19,416 nucleotides of DNA from SLRI01 sp964576715 (GCA_964576715.1 CAZNWE010000072.1:1-19416); one strand, 5' to 3'; positions 1 through 8,078 are shown, counted from the stretch's first letter. Notes: generated by a model from the letters alone, not told the origin. Translations and numbers: made by a program.

Positions 1-560
1 ACGTCCCAGCTCGCATCGGGGCGCTGCTGCAGCTCGACGACGCGGTTCTGGAGGACGACCTCCGCACCCTTCAGCCGCGCGGCTTTTACATAGGCATGGG
101 TGACACCATAGGGGTCGACATGGCCCTCGATCGGATCGAAGAGCGCACCGGTGAAGTGCCTAGGGTCCAAAAGCGGCATCAGCGCGGCCGCTTCCTCGGT
201 GCTGATCAGCTCGGTCTGCATGCCGAGATAGCGGCCCTTGGCGTGCATGGCCTTCAAGAGATCGAGCCGCTCCCGGGTGCCGGCGAGCATGACCCCGCCG
301 GTCAGGTGCACGCCGCAGGACTGGCCCGAGAGCGCCTCGATCTCATTGTAGAGCTCGATCGTATAGGCCTGGAGCTTGGCGACATTGGGGTCGGCATTGA
401 GCGTGTGCATGCCGCCGGCGGCGTGCCAAGTCGAGCCAGAGGTGAGCTGGTCGCGCTCGATCAGCAAGAGCTCCGTCCAGCCGGCCCTGGCGAGGTGGTA
501 GAGCACGGATGCGCCCACCACCCCGCCGCCGATGACCACCACCCGCGCCGTCGTTCGCAT
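1..560 (-). CDS. FAD-dependent dimethylglycine/sarcosine dehydrogenase-like protein (partial)
   Basis: The N-terminal 186 residues of a flavoprotein are present; the C-terminus lies beyond the left edge. The start is the ATG at 560, with AGGAG a few bases upstream. The protein opens with a Rossmann FAD-binding motif (GGGVVG, residues 11-16), followed by an ERD acidic segment near residue 36 and the motif GSTWHAAG around residues 42-49. In dimethylglycine and sarcosine dehydrogenases the His of this motif (here H46) carries covalently bound FAD. Members of the family oxidatively demethylate N-methylated glycines and pass the one-carbon unit to tetrahydrofolate, usually through a C-terminal GcvT-like domain that cannot be seen here. 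The exact substrate cannot be decided from this fragment. The gene is divergent from the membrane-protein gene at 817. Confidence 0.85.
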   Translation of the reverse strand, partial: MRTTARVVVIGGGVVGASVLYHLARAGWTELLLIERDQLTSGSTWHAAGGMHTLNADPNVAKLQAYTIELYNEIEALSGQSCGVHLTGGVMLAGTRERLDLLKAMHAKGRYLGMQTELISTEEAAALMPLLDPRHFTGALFDPIEGHVDPYGVTHAYVKAARLKGAEVVLQNRVVELQQRPDASWD

Positions 561-794
561 GGCTCCTGTCCCTCGTCGTCAGGGCCTCAAGCTACCCCCG
601 GGGCGCAGCACTCACCAGAGGGCGGAGGCGACGCTAGCTGCACGAAAAACGGCACCGGCGCCCGCCTGCCGCACTCTGGCTTGCCTGCATGCGGCAATGC
701 GCGCATCCTCCGATGACAGGGAGGTAGCAGCCGAATGATGTCGATCGCGTGAGGTCCCAGGTGGCGACACGACCAAAGCAGTTGCGGTCGCTCG

Positions 795-807
795 GGCAGC
801 GGCTGCC
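795..807. repeat. Short perfect inverted repeat ahead of the membrane-protein gene
   Basis: GGCAGC and GCTGCC flank a single G, ending 9 bp before the GTG at 817. It could be an operator or a leader hairpin close to the ribosome-binding site. In DNA this GC-rich a 6-bp arm can also arise by chance, so no function is claimed. Confidence 0.25.
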
Positions 808-816
808 GGAGCAGCC

Positions 817-1497
817 GTGAGAAGAGGCGAGACGCCAGTGCCTACGGTGACCCGATGGCGGCCCTGGCGATCGGCTGCGATCGGGCTCGGCTATGTCGCC
901 TTGGTGCTCGCCGGCATGTTCGCTGCCGATTGGCTGGTGGGGCTGTTCGACATGGAGCTGCGGCCGCTCGACCAGCCCTTGATGCTCCGCATCGTCATCA
1001 TGTGCCTGATCGCCTACGTTCTGTTGATGGCGCTGCCCTTCGTGCCGGGTGTCGAGATCGGCCTCGCGCTTATTATCCTGCTGGGGCCGGAGATCGTGCC
1101 CATCGTCTATGCCGCGACCGTGACGGCACTGATCGCCAGCTACACGATCGGTCGGCTAGTGCCGGTTCGCCTGCTCGCCGCCGGGTTCGGCAAGCTTGGA
1201 CTGACGCGCGCCGCCGGGCTGGTCGAGGCTCTGGAGCCGCTCGGGGTCGAGGAACGGGTGGCGCAGTTGGTGGCTTGGGCGCCTTCGGGCATTGCCGCCG
1301 CGCTGCTCCGGCATCGGCACATGGCCATCGCCGTCACGCTGAACATTCCTGGCAACAACCTGATCGGCGGGGGTGGCGGGATCGCCCTGGTCGCCGGCCT
1401 GAGCCGGACCGTCTCGTTTCCCGCTTTTGCCATGACCGTGATGGTCGGCACCTCGCCCGTCCCGATCGCCGTCCTGCTTTTGGACACCTTCGGCTAG
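817..1497 (+). CDS. Small multi-pass membrane protein, VTT/DedA-like
   Basis: A 226-residue hydrophobic protein with roughly five or six membrane or re-entrant segments. After a basic N-terminus come hydrophobic stretches near residues 18-42, 57-76 and 80-108, then a more polar middle, then a glycine-rich hydrophobic C-terminal half. Two features recall the VTT (SNARE-associated/DedA/TVP38) fold: a LPFVPGVEIG loop near residue 70 followed by an A-T-V...SY.IGR segment, and a second loop (NIPGNNLIGGGGG) before the last helices. VTT proteins are linked to lipid scrambling or transport; that role here is inference, and a divergent unnamed membrane family is also possible. The GTG start at 817 has GGAG five bases upstream; a GTG at 838 preceded by GAAGAGG is nearly as good. 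The stop lies only 4 bp from that of the convergent permease gene. Confidence 0.7.
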   Translation: MRRGETPVPTVTRWRPWRSAAIGLGYVALVLAGMFAADWLVGLFDMELRPLDQPLMLRIVIMCLIAYVLLMALPFVPGVEIGLALIILLGPEIVPIVYAATVTALIASYTIGRLVPVRLLAAGFGKLGLTRAAGLVEALEPLGVEERVAQLVAWAPSGIAAALLRHRHMAIAVTLNIPGNNLIGGGGGIALVAGLSRTVSFPAFAMTVMVGTSPVPIAVLLLDTFG

Positions 1498-1501
1498 CGT
1501 C

Positions 1502-2353
1502 TCAGCCCTTGACCGCGCCGGCGGTCAGGCCCTGGACGAGGTAGCGCTGGATGAAGGCGAAGAAGAGGCAGGCGGGGATCAGTGCCATGACGCCGGCCGC
1601 CATCATCTGCCCCCAGTCGACCGCGAACTTGGAGACGAAGGAGAGGAGGCCGACCGGGAAGGTCATCTTCGCCTCGTTGCTGATCAGCATGAGCGAGAAC
1701 AGGAGCTCCGACCAGGCGGCGGTGAAGACGAAGCCGAGCGTCGCCCCCATGCCGGGCAGCGTGAGGGGGAGGATGACCCGGACGAGAGCCTGGGGCCGGG
1801 TGCAGCCGTCGATCATCGCCGCTTCCTCGAGTTCCTTTGGGATACTCTCGAGGAAGGACTGCATCAGGAAGGTGGCAAAGGGCGTGTTGAAGGCGGTGTA
1901 GACGATGATCAGGCCCCACAAGGAATCGGTGAGGCCCAAGGGGGCCATCAATCGGTAGATCGGGGCGATCAACAGGACCAGCGGGAACATCTGGGTCAGC
2001 AGCATGACGAAGACGATGACCGCCCGGCCCTTGAAGGCGAAGCGCGAGAAGGCGTAGCCCGCGGCACTGGCGATCATGGTGACGGTGGCGGCCGTGCCGA
2101 ACGAGACGATCACCGAGTTCTTGAAGAAGGCGGGAAAGTCGCTGGCGAGCAGGACCTTGGCGAAATTCTCCCAGGTGACGGCGGAGGGCCAGAGGCGCAC
2201 GCCCTCGGTGTAGAGCAGGGCCTCGGGCGTCAGTGCTATCTTGACCAGCCAGTAGACCGGAAAAAGAGCGGCGAGAACGTAGAGCCACACGGCCAGGGTG
2301 TGGCCGAGGGAGAGCACGAGCCGGGTGCGGACGGGCCGGGTGAAGCTGGTCAT
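1502..2353 (-). CDS. Sugar-type ABC transporter permease (MalG/CUT1-like)
   Basis: A 283-residue inner-membrane permease of the binding-protein-dependent transport family. About six transmembrane helices are visible, the first at residues 18-38. The EAA loop that contacts the ATPase lies at residues 176-196 (EEAAMIDGCTRPQALVRVILP), with the conserved EAA...G pattern intact. Length and the long periplasmic segment after TM1 fit the MalG/UgpE side of a CUT1 heterodimer. The ATG at 2353 overlaps the TGA of the preceding permease gene by 4 nt (ATGA), so the two are probably translationally coupled and made in equal amounts. It is the last gene of the minus-strand operon, and its stop lies 4 bp from that of the convergent gene. 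The substrate cannot be read from the sequence. Confidence 0.93.
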   Translation of the reverse strand: MTSFTRPVRTRLVLSLGHTLAVWLYVLAALFPVYWLVKIALTPEALLYTEGVRLWPSAVTWENFAKVLLASDFPAFFKNSVIVSFGTAATVTMIASAAGYAFSRFAFKGRAVIVFVMLLTQMFPLVLLIAPIYRLMAPLGLTDSLWGLIIVYTAFNTPFATFLMQSFLESIPKELEEAAMIDGCTRPQALVRVILPLTLPGMGATLGFVFTAAWSELLFSLMLISNEAKMTFPVGLLSFVSKFAVDWGQMMAAGVMALIPACLFFAFIQRYLVQGLTAGAVKG

Positions 2354-3288
2354 GCCGTGCTCTTGAAGGTCTTGCGCAGGTGGTGAAGGAGGACGGCGTA
2401 GACGAAGAGGAGGAGCAAGAGGACCATGGCGACGGCCGAGGCGTAGCCGAAGTCGAGCTTACGGTAGGCCGTGGTGAAGATGTAGGAGGGCAGGATCTGG
2501 GTGGCGTTGGCCGGGCCGCCATTGGTCATGACGATGATCAGATCGGCGAAGTTGGAGATCCAGATGGTGCGCAGCAGCACGGTGATCGCGATCATCGGGG
2601 CGATGTAGGGCAGTGTGACGTGGGCGAAGCGCTGCCAGGCGGACGCCCCGTCGATGGCCGCGGATTCGTACATCTCGTTCGGGATCGCCTGGAGCGCGGC
2701 CAAGAGCGTGATCGCGAAGAAGGGGATGCCGAACCAGACATTGGCGATGATCGGGCCCCACATGGCGAGCGCGGGGTTGCCGAGGATGTTATAGGGCTCT
2801 TCCAGCACACCCAAGGCGAAGAGCCAGTGCGGGATGGGGCCGATCACCGGGTTCAACAGCCAGGCGAAGGTCAGGCCGGAGAGGAAGGTCGGCACCGCCC
2901 AGGGCAGGAAGACGACGGCCTGGACGAAGCGCTTGCCGAAAAAGGCGCGATTGAGCAGCAAGGCCAGGCAGAGGCCGAGGCAGAACTGGAGCGCCACCGA
3001 GCCGAAGGTCCACCAGACGGTGTTGACCAGGGCCGTGCGGAAGACGCGGTCATCGAAGAGCAATGTCTCGAAATGCTCGGTGCCTACCCAGCCGCGGCTG
3101 AATGGGCTCAAGAGGCGGATATCCTGGAAGGCGTAGGTGAAGCCGACGATCAAGGGCACGAACATGACGAGTGCAAGGAGGAGGAGCGCCGGCGAGAGGT
3201 AGATCCAGGGCTCGAGAACGAGCGAGAGCCGCCCGCGGCTGCGGGAGGCTCTCTGCCCGTTGATTGCGGCTACTGTGCCGCTTGCCAT
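2350..3288 (-). CDS. Sugar-type ABC transporter permease (MalF/UgpA-like)
   Basis: A 312-residue inner-membrane permease, partner of the downstream MalG-like protein. After a cytoplasmic basic N-terminus, TM1 spans about residues 28-52, followed by a periplasmic loop and five more helices. The EAA loop is at about 206-226 (MYESAAIDGASAWQRFAHV), and the conserved segment with FADLIIVMTNGGP follows near residues 247-259. The open frame continues far upstream of the true start; the ATG at 3288 was chosen because the protein then begins like other MalF/UgpA proteins and everything further upstream is the shadow of the binding-protein gene. This start lies 19 nt inside the 3' end of the binding-protein gene, which suggests translational coupling. 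The stop overlaps the next start by 4 nt. Confidence 0.92.
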   Translation of the reverse strand: MASGTVAAINGQRASRSRGRLSLVLEPWIYLSPALLLLALVMFVPLIVGFTYAFQDIRLLSPFSRGWVGTEHFETLLFDDRVFRTALVNTVWWTFGSVALQFCLGLCLALLLNRAFFGKRFVQAVVFLPWAVPTFLSGLTFAWLLNPVIGPIPHWLFALGVLEEPYNILGNPALAMWGPIIANVWFGIPFFAITLLAALQAIPNEMYESAAIDGASAWQRFAHVTLPYIAPMIAITVLLRTIWISNFADLIIVMTNGGPANATQILPSYIFTTAYRKLDFGYASAVAMVLLLLLFVYAVLLHHLRKTFKSTA

Positions 3289-4529
3289 TTCTGATAGGCC
3301 TCGGTGAGGTAGGCGGCCCATTCGCCGGCGACGTCCTCGGGCGTCCGCTGGCCCAAGAGCGCTTCCTGACCGTTCTGGATCGACAAGACGTCGGCGAAGT
3401 AGCCGAACTCCTCGAGATAGGTCGGCATCGAGGTCGGCTCCCAGCGTGGGTCGTTGATCTCGGTGAACCAGCCCTCGAAATTGGGCCCGGTGAAGAAGGG
3501 ATCCTGCTCGGCACCGACGTGGATCGGGATGACGCCCACGAACTTCGCCCATTCGAGGTTCATCTCGCGCGACGAGAGATGCGCCACGAGGTCGAAGGCG
3601 AGGTCCTTGTCCTCGGCCGCCTCGAAGATCGACCAGCCGGCATAGCCGATGGTCGGGAAGGACTTGCCGGCGGGGCCGAGCGGCATCGGGGCGACGGCGA
3701 AGTCGTCCTCGGGCATCCGCTCCTTGATGGCGATGAGCGCGTCCGGGTCCTGGTCGAGCATGGCGCAAGTGCCGGAATAGAAGCCGGCGACGATCTCGTT
3801 GAAGCCCCAGCTGACGCTGTCGCGGGGCACGAGGCCGTTCTGGTACATGTCGACGATGAACTGCAGGCCTTCGATCGCCTTGGGGTCGTCGAGGGTCGAG
3901 GTGCCGTCCTCGTTGAAGTATTTGTTCTCGCCGAGGAAGTTCAGCATCATCATGATGTAGCCGTTGGTCGCCCCGGGACCGCCTCTGAGGCAATAGCCGT
4001 ACTTGCCGTCGAGCGCGGCGATCTGGGCGGAGTAGTCGTAGAACTCCTGCATGGTCGCGGGTGCGCGGTCGAGGCCGGCCTCCTCGAACAGCTTCTTGTT
4101 CCAGAACATCGCCCTAAGGTAGAAGCCATAGGGGATCGTGTGGGTCTGGCCGGCGATGACGCTGCCGAATTCCTTGGTCGCGTCGGTGAGCTCGGCGGTA
4201 CCCTCCCACTGCTCCAGGTAGGGGGTGAGATCGACCAGAGCACCGTTGTTGGCGTAGAGCGCCAGCCAGCGGTCGGGCATCTCGACCACATCCGGAATGT
4301 TGCCGCCCTGGACCATGGTGGCCAGCCGCTCGAAGGCCTGGCCCCAGGGGAGCGAGGTGATCTCGACGGTCACGCCCGGGTTCGCCGCCTCGAATTCGTC
4401 GACCATGGCGCGAAGCTGCTCGGTCCGGGGCGGGCTGGTGATCACCTCGACGAGGCTGATCGTCTGCGCCGCAGCACTGCCGGCACCGAACAAGAGTGCC
4501 GTGGCCGCGGTCATCAAGGTCTTGCGCAT
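3270..4529 (-). CDS. Extracellular solute-binding protein, family 1 (sugar-type ABC importer)
   Basis: A 419-residue periplasmic binding protein. The N-terminus is a Sec signal peptide: MRK, a hydrophobic core, then a likely cleavage near GSAAAQ at residues 17-22. The mature part begins ISLVEV and continues with EFEAANPGVTVEI, the typical start of family 1 sugar-binding proteins. Further family hallmarks are PDVVEMPDRW, IPYGFYLRAMFWNKKLFEEAG and the FYSGTCAMLDQDPDAL region. The ATG at 4529 was preferred over upstream in-frame codons because it starts the signal peptide and has GGGAGGA about 8 nt upstream. The protein should deliver its ligand, probably a carbohydrate or polyol, to the two permeases encoded next. 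The gene starts 37 bp after the PLP-enzyme gene and overlaps the MalF-like gene by 19 nt. Confidence 0.93.
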   Translation of the reverse strand: MRKTLMTAATALLFGAGSAAAQTISLVEVITSPPRTEQLRAMVDEFEAANPGVTVEITSLPWGQAFERLATMVQGGNIPDVVEMPDRWLALYANNGALVDLTPYLEQWEGTAELTDATKEFGSVIAGQTHTIPYGFYLRAMFWNKKLFEEAGLDRAPATMQEFYDYSAQIAALDGKYGYCLRGGPGATNGYIMMMLNFLGENKYFNEDGTSTLDDPKAIEGLQFIVDMYQNGLVPRDSVSWGFNEIVAGFYSGTCAMLDQDPDALIAIKERMPEDDFAVAPMPLGPAGKSFPTIGYAGWSIFEAAEDKDLAFDLVAHLSSREMNLEWAKFVGVIPIHVGAEQDPFFTGPNFEGWFTEINDPRWEPTSMPTYLEEFGYFADVLSIQNGQEALLGQRTPEDVAGEWAAYLTEAYQKWQAAQ

Positions 4530-4566
4530 GGCTGGGTGTCCTCCCATTCGTTGGCGCCTCGAGCCG

Positions 4567-5805
4567 TTAATGGGCCGCCTGCAGCGCTGCGTCCAGATCG
4601 GCGATGAGGTCGCCCGTGGCCTCCAGGCCGACATGCAGCCGGACGAGCCTCGGCGAGACGCCGAAATCGACGAGGCTGTTGTGCTCGCCGCCTTGCCTAA
4701 GGCCCACGGCGGCGGGGAAGACCAGGCTCTCGTGGCCGCCCCAGCTGACGCCGAGGCGGAAGAGGCGGAGGTGATCGCAGAAGCGGATGACGTCGATTTC
4801 GGGGGCGAGCTCGATGCTGAAGAGGCTGGTGGTGCCGGCGAGCCCCTCGGCTTGATGCCCCTTGGCCTGCTGCAGGGCCGGGTGGTTGACACAGGTGACC
4901 TCCGGCCGCGCCAGCAGCCAGTGCGCCACCTGCAGGGCTGAGGCTTCCTGGCGCTTCAGGCGAAGCTCCAGCGTGCGCAGGCCGCGGAGCAGGAGGAACG
5001 CCTCGAACGGGGCCAGCTTGCCGCCGAGGAAGGGGTAGGTCAGGCGGTTGATGCGGGCGAGCTGCTCGGTGCTGCCGCAGACGATGCCGGCCACGGTGTC
5101 GCTGTGGCCGGAGAGGTACTTGCTCGCCGAGTGAATGACGAGATCGACACCCATGCCGTGCGGCTGCTGGAAGAGCGGCGTCGCCCAGCTGTTGTCGATC
5201 ACGCTCACCGAACCGTGCGTCTTGGCGAGCCCGGCCAGGGCCGCGATGTCGTGGGTCTCGAAAACGACGCTGGTCGGGCTTTCGAGGTAGAGCAGCTTGG
5301 CCCCGGGCAGCGCCTTTGCGACCGCATCGAGGTCCTTGCCGTCGACGAAGGTGACCGCGATGCCGAGGCGGGGCAGTAGGCGGCGAAAGAGGCGGTAGGC
5401 GTCGGGATAGCAGTGGCGGACGCAGACCATACGGTCGCCGGCCTCGAGGAAGGCCAGGACCGTGGCCGCGATCGCCGCCATGCCCGAGGCCATGCCGCGC
5501 GCCGCTTCGGTGCCTTCCAGCGCCGCGAGCTTCGCCTCGAAGGCCATGACCGTCGGGTTGTCGCCGCGGCTGTAGATCGGCTGCTGCCGCTCGCCGGCGA
5601 AGACCGCCTCCATGACCGCGACGCTGTCGAAGGTGAACAGCGAGGTCTGGTAGATCGGCGGGATCACTGGCCCGCCGCCGGGCCACGCGAAACTGTCGAG
5701 CGCATCGTGAGCGAGGAGGGTCGCGGGCCGTGCGGCTGGGTCGGTCAAGGGCTGGGCATCTCGCGATCGGAAAGCGGGCTGGCTTCGGCTCCTAGAGCAG
5801 ATCAT
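4567..5805 (-). CDS. metC: Cystathionine beta-lyase-like PLP enzyme (Cys/Met metabolism family)
   Basis: A fold-type I PLP enzyme of the cystathionine beta/gamma-lyase group, about 400 residues. PLP-binding landmarks are all visible: YSRGDNPT (78-85), the SGMAAIAAT phosphate-binding loop (107-115), VIDNSWATP with the pyridine-contacting Asp (202-210), and the Schiff-base lysine K229 in SASKYLSGHSD. The C-terminal GVSWGGHESL is typical of alphaproteobacterial MetC-like proteins. Family members cleave cystathionine to homocysteine, but some are methionine gamma-lyases or act on other thioethers, so the substrate is not certain. The start at 5805 gives an odd Arg/Ser-rich leader (MICSRSRSQ) with no clear ribosome-binding site. 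A TTG at 5748 (LTDPAARPAT) better matches where homologues begin and would leave more room for divergent promoters. The gene leads the ABC-transporter operon. Confidence 0.88.
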   Translation of the reverse strand: MICSRSRSQPAFRSRDAQPLTDPAARPATLLAHDALDSFAWPGGGPVIPPIYQTSLFTFDSVAVMEAVFAGERQQPIYSRGDNPTVMAFEAKLAALEGTEAARGMASGMAAIAATVLAFLEAGDRMVCVRHCYPDAYRLFRRLLPRLGIAVTFVDGKDLDAVAKALPGAKLLYLESPTSVVFETHDIAALAGLAKTHGSVSVIDNSWATPLFQQPHGMGVDLVIHSASKYLSGHSDTVAGIVCGSTEQLARINRLTYPFLGGKLAPFEAFLLLRGLRTLELRLKRQEASALQVAHWLLARPEVTCVNHPALQQAKGHQAEGLAGTTSLFSIELAPEIDVIRFCDHLRLFRLGVSWGGHESLVFPAAVGLRQGGEHNSLVDFGVSPRLVRLHVGLEATGDLIADLDAALQAAH

Positions 5806-5864
5806 CGCTTGCCGCCAGGGGCTGGCTGGCCCATTGATCGGCGGGTGCCACGGCCTGGAGACGC
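5806..5864. promoter_or_regulatory. Short divergent intergenic region between the lyase operon and the transglutaminase cluster
   Basis: Only 59 bp separate the two divergent start codons, so this segment, with the beginning of the lyase frame, must contain or overlap the control region of at least one operon. It holds a small perfect inverted repeat, GCCAG-GGG-CTGGC (5814-5826). GGAG lies just ahead of the ATG at 5865. I cannot identify convincing -35/-10 boxes. Confidence 0.35.
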
Positions 5865-8078
5865 ATGACGATCGACGTCGCCCTCTGCCACCGGACCCGC
5901 TATCGCTTCGCCCGGCCGGTGACCCTTGGGCCGCACCTCATCCGGCTGCGGCCGGCACCGCACACCCGTGCTCGGATCAAGGCCTACAGCCTCGAGGTCG
6001 GCCCGGCGGCGCACCGGCTGCACTGGCAACAGGATCCGTTCGGCAACTGGCAGGCCCGGGTCTTCTTCCTCGAGCCGGCCGAGCGGCTGACGGTTAGCGT
6101 CGATCTCGTCGCCGAACTGGCGGTGGTCGATCCGTTCGACTTCTTCGTCGAGCCCGCGGCCAGCCAATGGCCGTTCGCCTACGGTCCGGATCTCCTGGAG
6201 GATCTCGGGCCCTATCTCGAGACCGAGCCCGCCGGGCCGCACTTTCAGGCACTGCTGCAAACGATCCCCCGCGAGCCGGCCTACACCGTGACCTTCCTGG
6301 TCGAGCTCAACCGCCGGCTCGCCGAGCGAATCGGCTATGTCGTCCGGCTGGAGCCCGGGGTGCAGTCCCTCGAGGAGACGCTCGAGCGGGGCTCCGGCTC
6401 GTGCCGGGACACCGGCTGGCTCCTGGCCCAGCTGTGCCGCAGGCTCGGCATCGCCGCCCGTTTCGTCTCGGGCTACCTGATCCAGCTGGCCGGTGATCCC
6501 GAGGCGGCGGACGGGCCCGAGGCGGACATTCCCGATCTTCACGCCTGGGCCGAGGTGTTCCTGCCGGGGGCCGGGTGGATCGGCCTCGATCCGACCTCCG
6601 GCCTGCTCGCCGGCGAGGGGCACATCCCGCTCGCCGTCTCGCCGCGCCCGGATCACGCCGCCCCCATCACCGGCACCGCCGAGCTGCCGTCGAGCGACTT
6701 CGCCCATGAGATGACCGTGCAGCGGCTGGCCGAGCGACCGCGGCCGATGCGGCCGTTTCTGCCGGACCAGTGGGCGTCGATCGAGGCGTTGGGTGCCTTG
6801 GTCGATGCGCGCAGTGCCGCTGGCGGCCTCGAGCTTCGGCTCGGCCGGCTGGCGAACGCCGGCGACGCGACGATGGCGGCAGGCACCGCAACCGATTGGG
6901 CCGGCGACAGGGCGGCGGTGGAGGCCGTCCTCGCCACCCTCGCTGGCGCCGGCTATCGGCCGGACGGCCTCGCGGCGACCGCCCCGCCGGCGCCGATCGT
7001 CCTCCAAGCCCCGTTCGCCCGGCGGCCGGATCTCTTGGCCTCGATCATCGCCTACTGGCAGCGTCACCCGGCGCTCTCGTACTTCTTCTCGGGCGGCGGC
7101 ATCGGCGCGGCTGGCCCGGCGCCGCGCGCCGACGAACTCGGCCCCGATCGGCTGGATGAGCTGGCCCTGGCGCTCGCTGCGGTGCGGACCGGCGAAGCCC
7201 CGCCGGACTGCCTTGGCGATCTGCTGACCGATGCGGCCGGCAATCCCGCCGGCGGCGAACTCGCCCTTGACGGTACCGGCTTGCGGCTGCGCTGCTTTGG
7301 TGTCCCGCCGCAGCCGCGCATGGCGCTGCTCGAGCAACTCCTGCTGCGCGCACTCGTCCTTCGCTTCTGGCAGGCCCCGGAATTGGCCGCGCTCGAGCCG
7401 CACGGTGCGGCGCTCGGCGATCGCTATCTCTTGCCCTGCTGGCTCGAGCGCGACCTCGGGGCAGTGCTGGGCGAACTCGCCGCCTTCGGCCTGCCGTTCG
7501 CCGCCGACTGGTTCGCAGCCCAGGCCGGCTACCGCCTGCCGCGCTTCGGCGCGGTAACGGTCGAAGGTGTGCGGCTCGAGCTCCGCGCCGCCCTGGAGCC
7601 GGTCCGGTTGTTGCGCCGGACCGCGAACGCCGAGTCGGCGGCAAGGCTGGTCGACGACACGCTCGACCGGCTGGAGGTGCGGGTCACGGGCGAGCTGCCG
7701 CCGCACCGGGTGGTGACCTGCAACGGCTTCGCCTTGCCACTGGCGCCGGTGCCGGATGGCGGGTTCGCAGCCGGGGTGCGCTTTCGCGCGCGCACCTTGC
7801 CGCGGATGCTGCAGCCGGCCGTACCGGCGCTCGCGACGTTGCGTTTCGATCTGCTCGATCGCCGGCTCGAACGGTCGCTCGGCGGCTGCCGCTATCATGT
7901 CGGCAAGCCGGACGGTGGGCGCTTCGACACGGTCCCGGTCAATGATCTGGCGGCCGAGCCGCGGCGGCTTGCACGGTTCGAAGCCTTCGGCCATACCGCC
8001 GGCATGGTCCAACCGATGCGTGCGGCCCGCTCGGAGCGGTTGCCGAGTACCCTTGATCTGCGCCGTGCGACCGGTTGA
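5865..8078 (+). CDS. Transglutaminase-like protein with shortened DUF2126 (amidoligase-like) region
   Basis: A 737-residue protein. Residues 1-80 form the bacterial transglutaminase N-terminal domain (HRTRYRF...HLIRLRPAPHTR). Residues 145-250 hold the transglutaminase core with a complete triad: C180 (GSCRDTGWL), H226 (LHAWAEV) and D242 (GLDPTSG). The remainder matches DUF2126, a predicted glutamine-synthetase-like COOH-NH2 ligase. The C-terminal half is easy to recognise: RRPDLLASIIAYWQRHPALSYFFSG (386-410), PPQPRMALLEQLLLRALV, VVTCNG (617-621), SLGGCRYHV and RRLARFEAFGHTAG. Full-length members are about 1100 residues; here only about 120 residues separate the two domains, and the GGEPTF-type motif reads GRLANAG. 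The ligase domain is therefore probably inactive. A cytoplasmic role in peptide or protein modification is inferred from the family. The ATG at 5865 has GGAG 4 nt upstream. First gene of a four-gene unit. Confidence 0.9.
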   Translation: MTIDVALCHRTRYRFARPVTLGPHLIRLRPAPHTRARIKAYSLEVGPAAHRLHWQQDPFGNWQARVFFLEPAERLTVSVDLVAELAVVDPFDFFVEPAASQWPFAYGPDLLEDLGPYLETEPAGPHFQALLQTIPREPAYTVTFLVELNRRLAERIGYVVRLEPGVQSLEETLERGSGSCRDTGWLLAQLCRRLGIAARFVSGYLIQLAGDPEAADGPEADIPDLHAWAEVFLPGAGWIGLDPTSGLLAGEGHIPLAVSPRPDHAAPITGTAELPSSDFAHEMTVQRLAERPRPMRPFLPDQWASIEALGALVDARSAAGGLELRLGRLANAGDATMAAGTATDWAGDRAAVEAVLATLAGAGYRPDGLAATAPPAPIVLQAPFARRPDLLASIIAYWQRHPALSYFFSGGGIGAAGPAPRADELGPDRLDELALALAAVRTGEAPPDCLGDLLTDAAGNPAGGELALDGTGLRLRCFGVPPQPRMALLEQLLLRALVLRFWQAPELAALEPHGAALGDRYLLPCWLERDLGAVLGELAAFGLPFAADWFAAQAGYRLPRFGAVTVEGVRLELRAALEPVRLLRRTANAESAARLVDDTLDRLEVRVTGELPPHRVVTCNGFALPLAPVPDGGFAAGVRFRARTLPRMLQPAVPALATLRFDLLDRRLERSLGGCRYHVGKPDGGRFDTVPVNDLAAEPRRLARFEAFGHTAGMVQPMRAARSERLPSTLDLRRATG

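Noticed and set aside
96..716. A plus-strand frame opposite the FAD dehydrogenase
   Set aside because: The minus strand has the FAD-binding motif and GSTWHAAG; the plus-strand translation has no features of a real protein.
712..816. Possible small genes in the gap before the membrane-protein gene
   Set aside because: Short frames here lack ribosome-binding sites and recognisable sequence; the gap is better read as leader and promoter DNA.
3264..4607. A 447-codon plus-strand frame opposite the binding-protein gene
   Set aside because: Low-complexity translation with no motif; the minus strand has a signal peptide, a strong ribosome-binding site and family 1 binding-protein motifs.
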